This document shows, piece by piece, positions 1-10,810 of a stretch of 64,000 bases of DNA. The notes under the pieces are model-generated. The model searched no databases and was not told the DNA's origin. It saw only the letters and a program-made list of their open reading frames with translations. The DNA lies in NCBI GenBank assembly GCA_029218405.1, contig JAQXRG010000103.1, positions 17,216 through 81,215 on the forward strand, read 5' to 3'. This DNA comes from Bacteroidales bacterium (lineage in GTDB: Bacteria; Bacteroidota; Bacteroidia; Bacteroidales; Bacteroidaceae). The position numbers and the translations under genes are program-made. Every line of letters starts with the position of its first letter. Position 1 is the first letter of the stretch.

Positions 1-213
1 GATACTTCGCGCCCAGCGCGTTGGCCGCCGCCGTGATGGCCTGCATCTCGGCATGGGCGGTCACATCGTTCAATGTCTCGGTCAGGTTGTGCGCACGGGC
101 AATGATGCGGTCACGGCAGACCACCACCGCCCCCACGGGCACTTCGCCCCTTTCGGCCGCCTTGGCCGCCTCCTGCAGCGCCTGCCGCATGTAATACAAA
201 TCGTCCGCCATCG
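1..213 (-). CDS. tRNA adenosine/cytidine deaminase family (TadA-like), truncated by window edge
   Basis: Reverse-strand translation MADDLYYMRQALQEAAKAAERGEVPVGAVVVCRDRIIARAHNLTETLNDVTAHAEMQAI; HAE zinc-binding deaminase motif. Confidence 0.85.
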
Positions 214-215
214 TC

Positions 216-448
216 TTACCTCCTCATATCATGCTCCTTGAAAAGCGTGGGATAATCCTCCTCCATGTTCTGGTGGATAAAGGACAATATCGTCTCCCGG
301 AACCAGCGCGCCTTGTTCGTTATCTGGTACTTCTCCAGGTAACGGTCCACAATCTGCACTTCTTCCTCACTCATCAGGCACACCAGCCGCTTCTTGCGGG
401 GCGGCACCGATGCTGGCACTTTCTTGCGTTTTTTTCCGTCGTTAATCA
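216..448 (-). CDS. small conserved hypothetical protein
   Basis: ORF; start at MINDGKKRKK preferred over the longer ORF-track start. Confidence 0.55.
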
Positions 449-493
449 TAAGTATCGGCAAAATTAATTGTAATTTTGCAAAAACGCAAGAGA

Positions 494-859
494 ATGGCAT
501 TACATAATCATTTGGGAAAAGAAGGAGAGGAGGCCGCCGTCCGTTTCTTGGAAGGGAAAGGCTATGTCATCCGCCACCGCAACTGGCGCTCCGGCCATAA
601 GGAACTGGACATCGTGGCGGTGGATGGGGATACGCTGGTCGTGGCGGAAGTGAAGACCCGCCGCGACACGGACTATGGCACGCCGGAAACCGCTGTGGAC
701 AACCGGAAGATCCGCCGGATTGTCTCGTCCACCGACGCTTACCTGCGCTGTTTCGAAGTGGACCTTCCCGTCCGCTTCGATATCGTGTCGGTAGTAGGAA
801 CGGAACCGCCTTTCCACATCACCCACATCGAGGACGCCTTCCTGCCGCCGATATGGTAA
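494..859 (+). CDS. YraN family protein (UPF0102, endonuclease-like)
   Basis: GKEGEEAAVRFLEGKGYVIRHRNWRSGHKELDIVAVDGDTLVVAEVKTR typical of YraN. Confidence 0.9.
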   Translation: MALHNHLGKEGEEAAVRFLEGKGYVIRHRNWRSGHKELDIVAVDGDTLVVAEVKTRRDTDYGTPETAVDNRKIRRIVSSTDAYLRCFEVDLPVRFDIVSVVGTEPPFHITHIEDAFLPPIW

Positions 860-901
860 CAACGAATACAGACCACAACATTCATTCTCATTCACAAAAC
901 C

Positions 902-1258
902 ATGGACATAGAGACCCTCAGAGAATACTGCCTCGCGAAAAAAGCCACGCACGAAGGCTTCCCGTTCGACCAGACCACCTTGGTCTTCAAGGTGGTGGAC
1001 CGCATGTTCGCCGTCATCGACCTGGAACAGCCCAACCACGTGACCCTAAAATGCGACCCCGACTATGCGCTGGAACTGCGCGACCGCTACCACGGCGTGG
1101 AAGGCGCTTTCCATTTCAACAAGAAGTACTGGAACCAGGTGGCCCTCGACGGCGACGTGCCCGATGAGCTGCTGCGGCGGCTCATCGACCATTCCTACGA
1201 AGAAGTGCTGAAAAAATTCACCCGCAAGCAGAAGGAGGCCTACCATGCATTGTCCTGA
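902..1258 (+). CDS. MmcQ/YjbR family protein
   Basis: 118 aa; FPFDQTTLVFKVVDRMFAVIDLE...LKCDPDYALELRD pattern. Confidence 0.9.
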   Translation: MDIETLREYCLAKKATHEGFPFDQTTLVFKVVDRMFAVIDLEQPNHVTLKCDPDYALELRDRYHGVEGAFHFNKKYWNQVALDGDVPDELLRRLIDHSYEEVLKKFTRKQKEAYHALS

Positions 1259-1991
1259 ACCGCTTTTCGTGGCCCGCACGGCCTCCACCAACTCGTTCCT
1301 TGACGAGCTGTGCAACCGACAACCGCTTCCCGAACTGACCTGCGTCTATACCGCCTTCCAGAGCGACGGACGGGGACAGCGGGGCAACTCCTGGGAATCG
1401 GAAGACGGCAAGAACCTGCTGTTCAGCTTTGTGGTCTTCCCGACCTTTCTGGAGGTACGCCGCCAGTTCCGCCTCTCGCAGGTCACCGCCCTGGCCCTGC
1501 AGGAAACCTTGTCGGACTATGCGGAAGGAATCCGCATCAAATGGCCCAATGACATCTACTGGCACGACCGGAAGCTGTGCGGCACGCTCATCGAGAACGA
1601 CTGGACGGGCAGCCGCGTGAGCCGTTCCATCTCGGGAACAGGAGTCAACCTGAATCAGGAACGGTTTGTGAGCGACGCGCCCAACCCGGTATCGCTGTAC
1701 CAGATTACCGGACAGACCTACGACCCTGCCGACGTACTGCGGGCGGTGATGGAACGGATCTGCCAGTACTACCGGTTGCTGCAGGCAGGCGACGAGGAAA
1801 CCATCGCCCGCCGTTACGAGGAGCGCCTCTACCGGAGGGAGGGATGGCATCCCTACCGCGACGAGGAAGGTACGTTCCTGGCCCGCTTCGTGGACGTGGA
1901 CCCCACGGGACGGCTGCTGCTCATGGACTCGCAACAGCGCGTACGGGCCTATTATTTCAAGGAAGTCACGTTCATACACCCCCAGCCATGA
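1245..1991 (+). CDS. birA: biotin--[acetyl-CoA-carboxylase] ligase
   Basis: SDGRGQRGNSWESEDGKNLLFSF and IKWPNDIYWHDRKLCGTLIE motifs. Confidence 0.9.
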   Translation: MHCPEPLFVARTASTNSFLDELCNRQPLPELTCVYTAFQSDGRGQRGNSWESEDGKNLLFSFVVFPTFLEVRRQFRLSQVTALALQETLSDYAEGIRIKWPNDIYWHDRKLCGTLIENDWTGSRVSRSISGTGVNLNQERFVSDAPNPVSLYQITGQTYDPADVLRAVMERICQYYRLLQAGDEETIARRYEERLYRREGWHPYRDEEGTFLARFVDVDPTGRLLLMDSQQRVRAYYFKEVTFIHPQP

Positions 1992-3310
1992 GCAACAGTA
2001 CCTCCTTCCACCGGCAGATTCTCGGCATCGCCTTGCCCGCCATCGTGTCAAACATCACCGTCCCCCTGCTGGGACTGGTGGACGTGGCCATCGTGGGTCA
2101 TCTCGGTGCCGCCTCCTACATCGGCGCAATTGCCGTAGGGGGCATGCTCTTCAACATGATATACTGGCTGTTCGGCTTTCTCCGCATGGGCACCAGCGGC
2201 CTGACTGCCCAAGCTTACGGACGGAAGGACCCGACAGAGGCGATGCGCCTCCTGCTCCGCTCCACCGGCATCGGCATGGCCATCGCCACCGTCCTCATCG
2301 TCCTGCAGGTCCCCCTTCGCTCCGCAGCCTTCCTGTTCGTGGATGCCAGCCCCGAAGTGCGGGAGCTGGCCACCCGCTATTTCCACATCTGCATCTGGGG
2401 CGCTCCCGCCACCTTGGGACTCTACAGCCTGACAGGCTGGTTCATCGGGATGCAGAACTCCCGTTACCCCATGCTGGTGGCCATCGCCCAGAACGTGGTG
2501 AACATCCTCGGCAGCCTGCTGTTCGTGTACGGCTGCGGCCTGAAGGTGGAAGGCGTGGCCCTCGGCACACTGATTGCCCAGTACGCCGGACTGCTGATGG
2601 CCGTCGCACTGTGGCGGCGGCGCTATGCCTCCCTGCCGTTCCCTCGGCAGGAGGTCTGGCAGCCAGCGGCCATGCGCCGCTTCTTCCAGGTGAACCGCGA
2701 CATCTTCCTCCGCACCGTCTGCTTGGTGTCCGTCATGACCTTCTTCACCGCCACCGGAGCCGCCTACGGCGATGACCTTCTGGCCGTGAACACCCTGTTG
2801 ATGCAGCTGTTCACGTTCTTCTCCTACGTGATGGATGGCTTTGCCTATGCCGGAGAGGCATTGGCGGGCAGATACACCGGTGCGGCCGACCGCGCTTCCT
2901 TCCGGCTCACCCTCCGCTCGCTGTTCCAGTGGGGCATCGGGCTGTCCGCCGCCTTCACCCTCACCTATGCGGTCGGTGGCCGTCCGTTCTTAGGACTGCT
3001 CACCGACAATGCCGAGGTACTGACCCTCGCCACCGCCTGGTTCCCCTGGGTGCTGGCCATCCCCTTTGCCGGCTTCACCGCCTTTCTCATGGATGGCATC
3101 TGCATCGGCGCCACCGCCACTCGCATCATGCTGTGGGGAGTGGCCGTCGCGTCCGTCTGCTTCTTCGCCCTCTACTTCGGGCTCCGTGCAGAATACGGCA
3201 ACCATGCTCTGTGGCTCGCGTTCATCGTCTATCTGGTTGTTCGGGGCGGTGTCAGCCTGTTCCTGACTCTCCGCAAGGAGCAGAAGAATACTCCCGTTTA
3301 TCTTTTATAG
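1988..3310 (+). CDS. MATE family efflux transporter
   Basis: MSNSTSFHRQILGIALPAIVSNITVPLLGLVDVAIVGHLG; 12-TM profile; start codon overlaps birA end. Confidence 0.9.
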   Translation: MSNSTSFHRQILGIALPAIVSNITVPLLGLVDVAIVGHLGAASYIGAIAVGGMLFNMIYWLFGFLRMGTSGLTAQAYGRKDPTEAMRLLLRSTGIGMAIATVLIVLQVPLRSAAFLFVDASPEVRELATRYFHICIWGAPATLGLYSLTGWFIGMQNSRYPMLVAIAQNVVNILGSLLFVYGCGLKVEGVALGTLIAQYAGLLMAVALWRRRYASLPFPRQEVWQPAAMRRFFQVNRDIFLRTVCLVSVMTFFTATGAAYGDDLLAVNTLLMQLFTFFSYVMDGFAYAGEALAGRYTGAADRASFRLTLRSLFQWGIGLSAAFTLTYAVGGRPFLGLLTDNAEVLTLATAWFPWVLAIPFAGFTAFLMDGICIGATATRIMLWGVAVASVCFFALYFGLRAEYGNHALWLAFIVYLVVRGGVSLFLTLRKEQKNTPVYLL

Positions 3311-4389
3311 AGGTGAACGAAGCTTTGCTGCGCACCGCCAACTCCGGTGGCTTCCAGCTGCTGGGCTTGGCAGACTTCCCAGGCCAGGGAAGCGCGTTCG
3401 TCGGTATCCTCGACGCCTTTTGGGAAAGCAAGGGATTGGTGACTCCCGAAAAGTTCCGCGAGTCGTGCGGACCGACCGTCCTGCTGGCCCGCCTTCCCAA
3501 GCGGACTTACGCGCCTGCCGAAACCTTTACAGCCCGGATGGACATCTACCACTTCGGTCCGCAGCGCATCAGCGGGCAACGCCTGGCATGGCGGTTGGAG
3601 GATGAGACCGGGCAGGTATTGGCCCAAGGAAAGCTGAAGGGTAAGAACGTGGAAACCGCCACGGTCGATTCGCTCGGTGAGATTTCGGTTCCGCTCTCCG
3701 CCGTCCATCGTCCCGGCAAATATACCTTGAAGGCCTGCCTGGGCGAAGTACGCAATGAATGGGACATTTGGGTCTATCCCGAAACGGACGAAGCGACCAC
3801 CGCCCCGGTCAACATCGCCCGCGAATGGAACGACCGGGTACGACAAGACCTGGAGGAAGGAAAGGACGTGCTGCTGATACCCGATGCAGCCCCCGGACGG
3901 AAAACAAAGTTCGCCAGCCACTTCTGGAACCCCATCATGTTCAACTGGAACCCCATGATTGTAGGCATCCTCATAGCCGCGGACCATCCGGCCTTCGCCG
4001 ACTTCCCCACCGATACGTACGCCGACTGGCAATGGTGGGACATCCTGAACCATGCCCGCGCGCTGGAGATGAACCGGCTGACCATGGTCACCCCGTTGGT
4101 GCAAAGCATCGACTCCTATGAGACCAACCACAAGTTAGGCATCGTGTTCGAGGCCCACGTCGGAAAAGGGCGGCTGCTGGTAGCGGCCATCGACAGGGAA
4201 AAAGACCTGGAACAACGTCCGGCGACCCGCCAGCCGTTCCGTTCTTTCATCCGTTACATGCAGTCCGACCGGTTCGCGCCTGCGGCCACTGTACCCTCCT
4301 ATCTGCTGGACGAACTGTTCAGTGCCGGTACGGATAATAAAGATGACAAGGCTCCCAACGCCGCCATGCTACAGCTGCTGAACAAATAG
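3304..4389 (+). pseudogene. C-terminal fragment of a glycoside hydrolase family 2-type protein, 5'-truncated
   Basis: EVNEALLRTANSGGFQLLGLADFPGQGSAFVGILDAFWESKGLVTPEKFRESCGP resembles the region after the catalytic barrel in GH2-type enzymes; no start codon or N-terminal domains; begins at the MATE stop codon. Confidence 0.7.
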
Positions 4390-4411
4390 TTTAATTAATT
4401 TTTTTAGATGT

Positions 4412-4443
4412 TATTGCAATATTAAATAATCTTCGTATTTTTG
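4412..4443 (+). promoter_or_regulatory. putative Bacteroidetes sigma-70 promoter (TTG...TATTTTTG)
   Basis: TAnnTTTG -7 element at 4436-4443 with upstream TTG, before susC. Confidence 0.6.
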
Positions 4444-4535
4444 CAAAAGTAAACTTGCGAACAGCCGGGGGAACCGCCAATGATTCTCCCGGTGGAAAGC
4501 AAGTCATAGTACTAACCCACCTAATTTACAACCGT

Positions 4536-7500
4536 ATGTTGAAACAATTCAAATCAGTAGGAACGGTGTTGTTAATGGGGGGGGGTATTCTACTGACCTC
4601 CTTCCCGTTGCATGTCTCCGCCGACACGTTGGCCTCGGCTGTAGTGCAGCAGAACAGCACTTGTAAAGGTATCGTTAAAGATGCCAAGGGCGAACCCGTG
4701 ATTGGAGCATCCATCGTCGTTAAGGGTACCACCAACGGTACCATTACCGGCATTGACGGTGATTTCACATTAACCAACGTTGCCAAAGGAAGTACCATCC
4801 AGATTTCGTACATCGGCTATGTGTCGCAGGAAATCAAGTTCAACGGACAGTCGCTGAACGTCGTGATGAAGGAAGACACGGAACTCCTGGACGAAGTCGT
4901 AGTAGTCGGTTACGGTGTGCAGAAGAAAGCCAACCTGACCGGTTCTGTGGCCAGCATCAATGCAGAGGCATTGGAATCACGTGCCGTGGCCAGCGTTTCC
5001 GCCGCATTGGCCGGTACCATGCCGGGTGTCACCAGTATCCAGACCTCGGGTGCTCCGGGCGCACAGACAGGCTCTATCACCATCCGTGGTAAGAACTCCA
5101 TCAATGCCGCAAGCCCACTGGTGATTGTTGACGGTGTGCCGGGCAGCATGAACAACATCGACCCGCAGGACATCGAATCCTTGTCTGTGCTGAAGGATGC
5201 CGCCTCATCGGCCATCTACGGTGTGCAGGCCGCCAACGGTGTCATTGTCATCACTACCAAGAAAGGAAAGAAGGGCAGCAAGGCCCAGATCAACTACTCG
5301 GGCACCGTATCGTGGTCCAGCCCGACGGCCACCCTTGACTTCCTCGGAGCGGCCGACTATGCCATCCTGTACAACGAAGCGACACTCAACGAGAACCCCA
5401 ACGCGGCGGTTCCCTATTCGGACGAAGACATCCGCCTGTTCCGCGACGGCACCGACCCCATCGGCCACCCCGACACCGACTGGTACAGCGAGGTGATGAA
5501 GAAAAGCGCCATGGAAACCCAGCACAGCCTGTCCATCAGCGGCGGTTCGGACAACACCACCTACATGGCATCTTTGGCTTACCTGTTCCAGGACGGTCTG
5601 TCACAAGAAAAGAACTATGAACGCTACAACGGACGTGTGAACATCGACTCAAAGATTGCTAAGTGGGTGAGCGTGGGAATCAACGCCTCTGCCTACCGTG
5701 GCATCAACAACGATGAATACGAGGGCTTCGGTTCGCTGCTACAGTACAGCAACCGTATCTCTCCGACGGCTCCCATCTACAAGGAAGACGGCGTGACCTA
5801 CAACTACAACGGCCTGCAGAACCCGGTGGCCCAGCAGGGAAAGACCGGTACTTACAAGCAAGTGGACCAGCAGCTGAACGCAACCGCCTACATCAACCTG
5901 ACTCCGCTGGACGGTCTGAGCATCAAGGGGGTCTATTCACTGCGCCACGACAACCAGGACCTGCGCAAGTTCAAACGCCACTATGCCTACGACAACTTCG
6001 ACTCGGGCCGTCGTGAAGGCTACCACAACTATTACAACTGGAACTGGTACACGGGCCAGCTGCTCATCAACTACAACAAGACCTTCGGCAGCCACTCCAT
6101 CGGCCTGCTGGCCGGTGCCGAATCGGTACGCTATACGTACCGCTACACCACTACCAGCCGTACGGGCGGCGGTAACGACGAACTGGGCGAATCTCTGAAC
6201 ACCCTCGACGCTTCTACGCAGAAGAACAGCGACGGTGGTTATGAGACCGCCCGCCAGTCCTACTTCGGCCGCGTGCAGTACGACTTCCAGAACAAGTACC
6301 TCTTCGAGGCCAACTTCCGTTCGGACGCTTCCTCCCGCTTCCCCAAAGACAACCGCTGGGGCTTCTTCCCCGCCTTCTCCGCCGGTTGGAGAATCTCGGA
6401 AGAATCGTTCGTGAAGGACAAGGCCGACTGGCTGAGCAACCTGAAGCTCCGTCTGGGCTGGGGTAAGACTGGTAACGAGGAGCTGAAATCAAGCGACATC
6501 TATCCTGCCGTATCTACCTACGCCTACGGCAACACCATGCTGGGCGGTGCCCTCTACTCGACCGCCTACGAGTCACGTTACGTCAACAACGCCTTGCAGT
6601 GGGCAACCGTGACCAACTACGAACTGGGTATCGAAGCCGGCTTCCTGAACAACATGCTGGGCTTCGAGCTGTCGCTCTATAAGAAAAAGACCAACGACAT
6701 GTTGCTGTACTTGCCTATCCAAGGTGTCATCGGTATGAGCGCACCAGCCCAGAACGCAGGTAGCGTGGAGAACAGAGGTTTCGACCTGAGCGTCTTCCAC
6801 AACAACCGCATCAACAAAGACTGGAGCTATGCCGTAAACCTAAACGTGGCTTATGTGAAAAATGAAATCACTGACATGTGCGGCACGGAAGGTGTGGACC
6901 CGGACAACAGCAAATACTGGCGCTTAGAAGGTTATCCCATCGGCTCGTTCTACGGCTATGTGGCCAACGGCTACTTCAACACCGAGGATGAACTGAAGAA
7001 CTATCCGAAGCGCACCGGCACCGAGAAGCTGGGTGACATCAAGTACGTGGACCGGAACGAAGACGGCAAGATTACCGCCGCCGACCGTGATGTCATCGGA
7101 AAGAACTTCCCGAGCTGGACAGGCGGTCTGAACATCAACGTGTACTACAAGGACTTCGACCTCTCCATGCTGTGGCAAGGTGCCTTCGACGTGGATGCCT
7201 ACTACACAGGCGAGGCTTCTTACGCCTTCTTCAACAGCGGAAAGGTGCTGAAGCGGCACCTTGACCGTTGGACACCTGAGCACCACGACGCTTCCTATCC
7301 GCGACTGACACGCAGCTCGCAGATTAACTTCCAGACCTCTTCGTTCTGGTTGGAGGACGCATCGTATGTACGCCTGAAGAACATCTCGTTGGGCTACAAC
7401 CTGCCGAAGTCGCTGTTGTCGAAAGTAGGCATCGAACGTGCCAAAGTCTATGTGGCCGGTGAAAACCTGCTGACTTTCTCCGGACTGGACGGACTCGATC

Positions 7501-7580
7501 CGGAATCTCCTTCCGACACCCGTGGCGCGTTCTACTCGAACGTGAAGAAAATCTCTTTAGGACTCAAAGTTACATTCTAA
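4536..7580 (+). CDS. SusC/RagA family TonB-linked outer membrane protein
   Basis: CarboxypepD_reg-like domain, plug (DEVVVVGYGVQKKANLTGSV), C-terminal ISLGLKVTF; start placed at MLKQFKSVG. Confidence 0.95.
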   Translation: MLKQFKSVGTVLLMGGGILLTSFPLHVSADTLASAVVQQNSTCKGIVKDAKGEPVIGASIVVKGTTNGTITGIDGDFTLTNVAKGSTIQISYIGYVSQEIKFNGQSLNVVMKEDTELLDEVVVVGYGVQKKANLTGSVASINAEALESRAVASVSAALAGTMPGVTSIQTSGAPGAQTGSITIRGKNSINAASPLVIVDGVPGSMNNIDPQDIESLSVLKDAASSAIYGVQAANGVIVITTKKGKKGSKAQINYSGTVSWSSPTATLDFLGAADYAILYNEATLNENPNAAVPYSDEDIRLFRDGTDPIGHPDTDWYSEVMKKSAMETQHSLSISGGSDNTTYMASLAYLFQDGLSQEKNYERYNGRVNIDSKIAKWVSVGINASAYRGINNDEYEGFGSLLQYSNRISPTAPIYKEDGVTYNYNGLQNPVAQQGKTGTYKQVDQQLNATAYINLTPLDGLSIKGVYSLRHDNQDLRKFKRHYAYDNFDSGRREGYHNYYNWNWYTGQLLINYNKTFGSHSIGLLAGAESVRYTYRYTTTSRTGGGNDELGESLNTLDASTQKNSDGGYETARQSYFGRVQYDFQNKYLFEANFRSDASSRFPKDNRWGFFPAFSAGWRISEESFVKDKADWLSNLKLRLGWGKTGNEELKSSDIYPAVSTYAYGNTMLGGALYSTAYESRYVNNALQWATVTNYELGIEAGFLNNMLGFELSLYKKKTNDMLLYLPIQGVIGMSAPAQNAGSVENRGFDLSVFHNNRINKDWSYAVNLNVAYVKNEITDMCGTEGVDPDNSKYWRLEGYPIGSFYGYVANGYFNTEDELKNYPKRTGTEKLGDIKYVDRNEDGKITAADRDVIGKNFPSWTGGLNINVYYKDFDLSMLWQGAFDVDAYYTGEASYAFFNSGKVLKRHLDRWTPEHHDASYPRLTRSSQINFQTSSFWLEDASYVRLKNISLGYNLPKSLLSKVGIERAKVYVAGENLLTFSGLDGLDPESPSDTRGAFYSNVKKISLGLKVTF
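4577..4585 (+). repeat. G9 homopolymer within the susC signal-peptide region
   Basis: gttaatGGGGGGGGGtattc; codes M-G-G-G-I in the current frame. Confidence 0.95.
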
Positions 7581-7603
7581 CACCTTATATAATATAACGC
7601 GAT

Positions 7604-9229
7604 ATGAAAAAATCAATCTTTATATTGGCTGCCGCCCTGCTGACAGGCTTCACCTCGTGCGTGGACCTGGACCGCTATCCGTTGGAAGAGCTCTCCGACG
7701 GCAGTTTCTGGAAAACCGGTAACGACGCCGAAATGGCGGTGTCCGACCTCTATAACTCACTTCCCTACTGGGATGTGGACGATGCCATCAACTCCGACGA
7801 TGCCGTACACGGCATCAAGTGGGCGGCCGGCAATATCTCGAAAGGTATCTACGACCCTCTGGACCAAGACTGGTCTTCCACCTACAGTGTCATCCGTCAG
7901 GCCAACCTCATCCTGAGCAAGATTGACGAGATTCCCGACTTCAACGAGGCGGAGAAGAAAAAGGTGCTGGGACAAACGTACTTCTTCCGTGCCTTCCACT
8001 ACTTCGACCTCATCCGTACCTTCGGCGATGTGCCTTACGTGGACAGACCGCTGGAACTGTCTGACCAGGAAGGTATCACCCGCACCTCGCGCGACGAGGT
8101 GTATAAGCACGTGATGGACGACTTTGACAAGGCCATCGAATACCTGCCCGTCAGCTGGCCGGCTTCCGACTACGGACGCATCACCAAAGGTGCCGCTCTG
8201 GCCATGAAAGCCCGTGCCGCCCTCTACTACGGCAACTGGCAAGTGGCTGCCGACAACGCCAAGGCGGTGATGAACCAAGGCACCTATGAGCTGTGGGACA
8301 AGGACAACACCGGCAAGTACGCCCAACTCTTTTGGGAAACTGCCGACGGCTGCGACGAGTTCATCCTGGTGCGCCAGTTCAATGCCGGCGACAACGGCTG
8401 GTACCTCATCGGCTGGGAAGCCTTCCCGACCTTGGGCTGGGGCGGTATTGACCCGACCCAGAGCTTGGTGGACGCATTTGAGGACATCGAGGGAGCACCG
8501 ATTGCCCAATCCAAGATTTACGAAGAAAAGAACCCGTTCGCCAACCGTGACCCGCGTCTGGAAGTGAATGTGCTCCATGACGGAGAGACCATGTACGGTG
8601 TGACCATCAAGGTAGCTCCGCTGAAGTCCTGCTATCCGACCGGTATCGGCCAGCACGGCGACGCCACCGCCACGGGTTACTACCAGCAGAAATGGCTCGA
8701 CCCGAGCATCGACCCGCAATCCACCGGTTGGGACATGGGCAAGGATGCAGTCGTCATCCGCTATGCCGAAGTGCTGCTGACCTATGCCGAGGCCAAGAAC
8801 GAGCTGGACGCGCTGAGCCAGGAAGCCTTCGATGCCGTCAACCAAGTGCGCAGACGGGTAGGTATGCCTGACCTGCAGAACACGGACCCGAGCAAGCCCA
8901 CCTATTGCGGCACGCAGGACGCCCTGCGCCAGCGCATCCGCAACGAATGGCGAGTAGAGTTCGCTCTCGAAGGCGGCAAGCGCCAATGGGACATCCGCCG
9001 TTGGGGTATCGCCAAGGAAGTGCTGAACAAGCCGCTCCTCGGACTGAAGTACAAGTTGGTGGATTCGCCTGACGCTGTGGAAGGTGACGGCGGCAAGATC
9101 TGCATCCTCTACGAAGGAGAGAACTACGTAGGAGGCACCACCCGCTACGAGGACCACAACTACCTCTACCCGATTCCGCAGAAGGAAATCGACCTGAACC
9201 CCGCTCTGACACAGAATACGGGCTATTGA
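7604..9229 (+). CDS. SusD/RagB family nutrient-binding outer membrane lipoprotein
   Basis: LTGFTSCVDLDRYP lipobox; C-terminal YLYPIPQKEIDLNPALTQNTGY. Confidence 0.95.
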   Translation: MKKSIFILAAALLTGFTSCVDLDRYPLEELSDGSFWKTGNDAEMAVSDLYNSLPYWDVDDAINSDDAVHGIKWAAGNISKGIYDPLDQDWSSTYSVIRQANLILSKIDEIPDFNEAEKKKVLGQTYFFRAFHYFDLIRTFGDVPYVDRPLELSDQEGITRTSRDEVYKHVMDDFDKAIEYLPVSWPASDYGRITKGAALAMKARAALYYGNWQVAADNAKAVMNQGTYELWDKDNTGKYAQLFWETADGCDEFILVRQFNAGDNGWYLIGWEAFPTLGWGGIDPTQSLVDAFEDIEGAPIAQSKIYEEKNPFANRDPRLEVNVLHDGETMYGVTIKVAPLKSCYPTGIGQHGDATATGYYQQKWLDPSIDPQSTGWDMGKDAVVIRYAEVLLTYAEAKNELDALSQEAFDAVNQVRRRVGMPDLQNTDPSKPTYCGTQDALRQRIRNEWRVEFALEGGKRQWDIRRWGIAKEVLNKPLLGLKYKLVDSPDAVEGDGGKICILYEGENYVGGTTRYEDHNYLYPIPQKEIDLNPALTQNTGY

Positions 9230-9306
9230 TACAAGGCTTTAACATAATACGATAACAGGAAGGGCTATTTGCCGCGAGGTAAGTAGTCCTTCATTTTCAT
9301 TGAACC

Positions 9307-10788
9307 ATGAACAGACTTATCTCCTACATCATCGGCACACTGCTGGCCGTCAGTTACTTCCTGAGCTACCGGGGTATCCTCTCGCACGTGATTGCCTATC
9401 ACGAGCAGCACCACCTGTTTCTCTACAGCGAAGCTTATCTCGCCCATCAGCTGGAGACCGAGGGACTGCTTCGTTACCTCACCGACTTCCTCATCCAATT
9501 CTTCTATTATCCTACAGCAGGCAGCGCGCTGCTGGCCTTGCTGCTGACCGCCAGCTATTTCCTGACACGACGCCTCGTGTTCCTCTTCACTGGCCTCACT
9601 GACGCGCTCCACCTGTCCGTACTGCCCTCCTTCGCTCTGTTCTTCTATACCCTTTCCGCCGAACATGAGCTGACCTGGGTGACCGGATGGACACTGGCCC
9701 TCTGTGGACTTTGCCTCATCGGGCATCTCCTGCGACCGTACCCTCTCTTACAACCCGTGTTCCGCCGACTGCACCTTCCCCGGCGTACAGGATGGCGCAT
9801 CACCTGCCTGCTGACAGTCCTGACGGCCTACACAGCGGGCGGCTACCTCTATTTCATCCATCACTACAACCGCAAGGAAGGCATCATGCTCAAGACCGAA
9901 CAGTTCGTCAGGCACAAAGACTGGCCGGCCGTACTCGACTATACTGAGCGTTACCTGAACTCCGGCAAGACCAACCCGCTGATGGCCTATTTCCACAGCC
10001 TCGCCCTCTACCACACCGGACAACTGCCTTACCGGCTGTTTGACTATCCGGCCACACTGGGCGTAAAGACCCTCTACCTGCCCTGGAACAGCAACAGCCG
10101 CGAAAGCGAGTACGGACATTTTGTCTATGAAGACCTGGGATACCTGAACGAAGCCCACCGCTGGGAGTTCGAGGCCATGGTGGTATGGGGAGAGACCGCC
10201 CCTCACCTGCTGAACCTGGCCCGCTACAACATCGCCAACCACCGTCCACGGGTGGCCCAACGCTTTCTGAACAAGCTGAAACAGTCCCTCTTCTACCGGT
10301 CTGAGGCCCTGCAACTGGAAAAACAACTGACGAGCGGCAACGTGGAAGGACTTCACAACGCCCTATCGGCGGCTCCTGACCGACCTGCCCGTTTCTCTAA
10401 CGTGCTTAACCTGGGGCCGGAACTGGAATACCTCTGCGACCAGGACCCGGAGAACCGGATGGCCTTCGAGTACCTGATGAGCTATCTGCTGCTCAGCAAC
10501 AACATCCAGCGGTTTGCGGACAACCTGCCCCGCATCCGCCGCTTCCACTACCCCTCCCTTCCTCCCGCCTACGAGGAAGCACTTTATGTGTACCGACTCA
10601 AGGTGGGTGAAGAGGCCTTCCGCGACCGCGGATTCCGTTTGTCGGACACCACCGAAGCACGGTTCCGGCGCTACTACCAGCTCCTGCAAGCCGGACAGAC
10701 AGCCGCCTTACGGTCGGAATTTGGCAACACCTATTGGTATTACCTCCACCACCTGAGCCCCTACGGCAACAAAGCCATCGATAACTAA
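9307..10788 (+). CDS. DUF6057-like membrane protein
   Basis: N-terminal TM segments, soluble C-terminal half; linked to susCD. Confidence 0.6.
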   Translation: MNRLISYIIGTLLAVSYFLSYRGILSHVIAYHEQHHLFLYSEAYLAHQLETEGLLRYLTDFLIQFFYYPTAGSALLALLLTASYFLTRRLVFLFTGLTDALHLSVLPSFALFFYTLSAEHELTWVTGWTLALCGLCLIGHLLRPYPLLQPVFRRLHLPRRTGWRITCLLTVLTAYTAGGYLYFIHHYNRKEGIMLKTEQFVRHKDWPAVLDYTERYLNSGKTNPLMAYFHSLALYHTGQLPYRLFDYPATLGVKTLYLPWNSNSRESEYGHFVYEDLGYLNEAHRWEFEAMVVWGETAPHLLNLARYNIANHRPRVAQRFLNKLKQSLFYRSEALQLEKQLTSGNVEGLHNALSAAPDRPARFSNVLNLGPELEYLCDQDPENRMAFEYLMSYLLLSNNIQRFADNLPRIRRFHYPSLPPAYEEALYVYRLKVGEEAFRDRGFRLSDTTEARFRRYYQLLQAGQTAALRSEFGNTYWYYLHHLSPYGNKAIDN

Positions 10789-10810
10789 CCCTTAACAACA
10801 AACGATGCCC

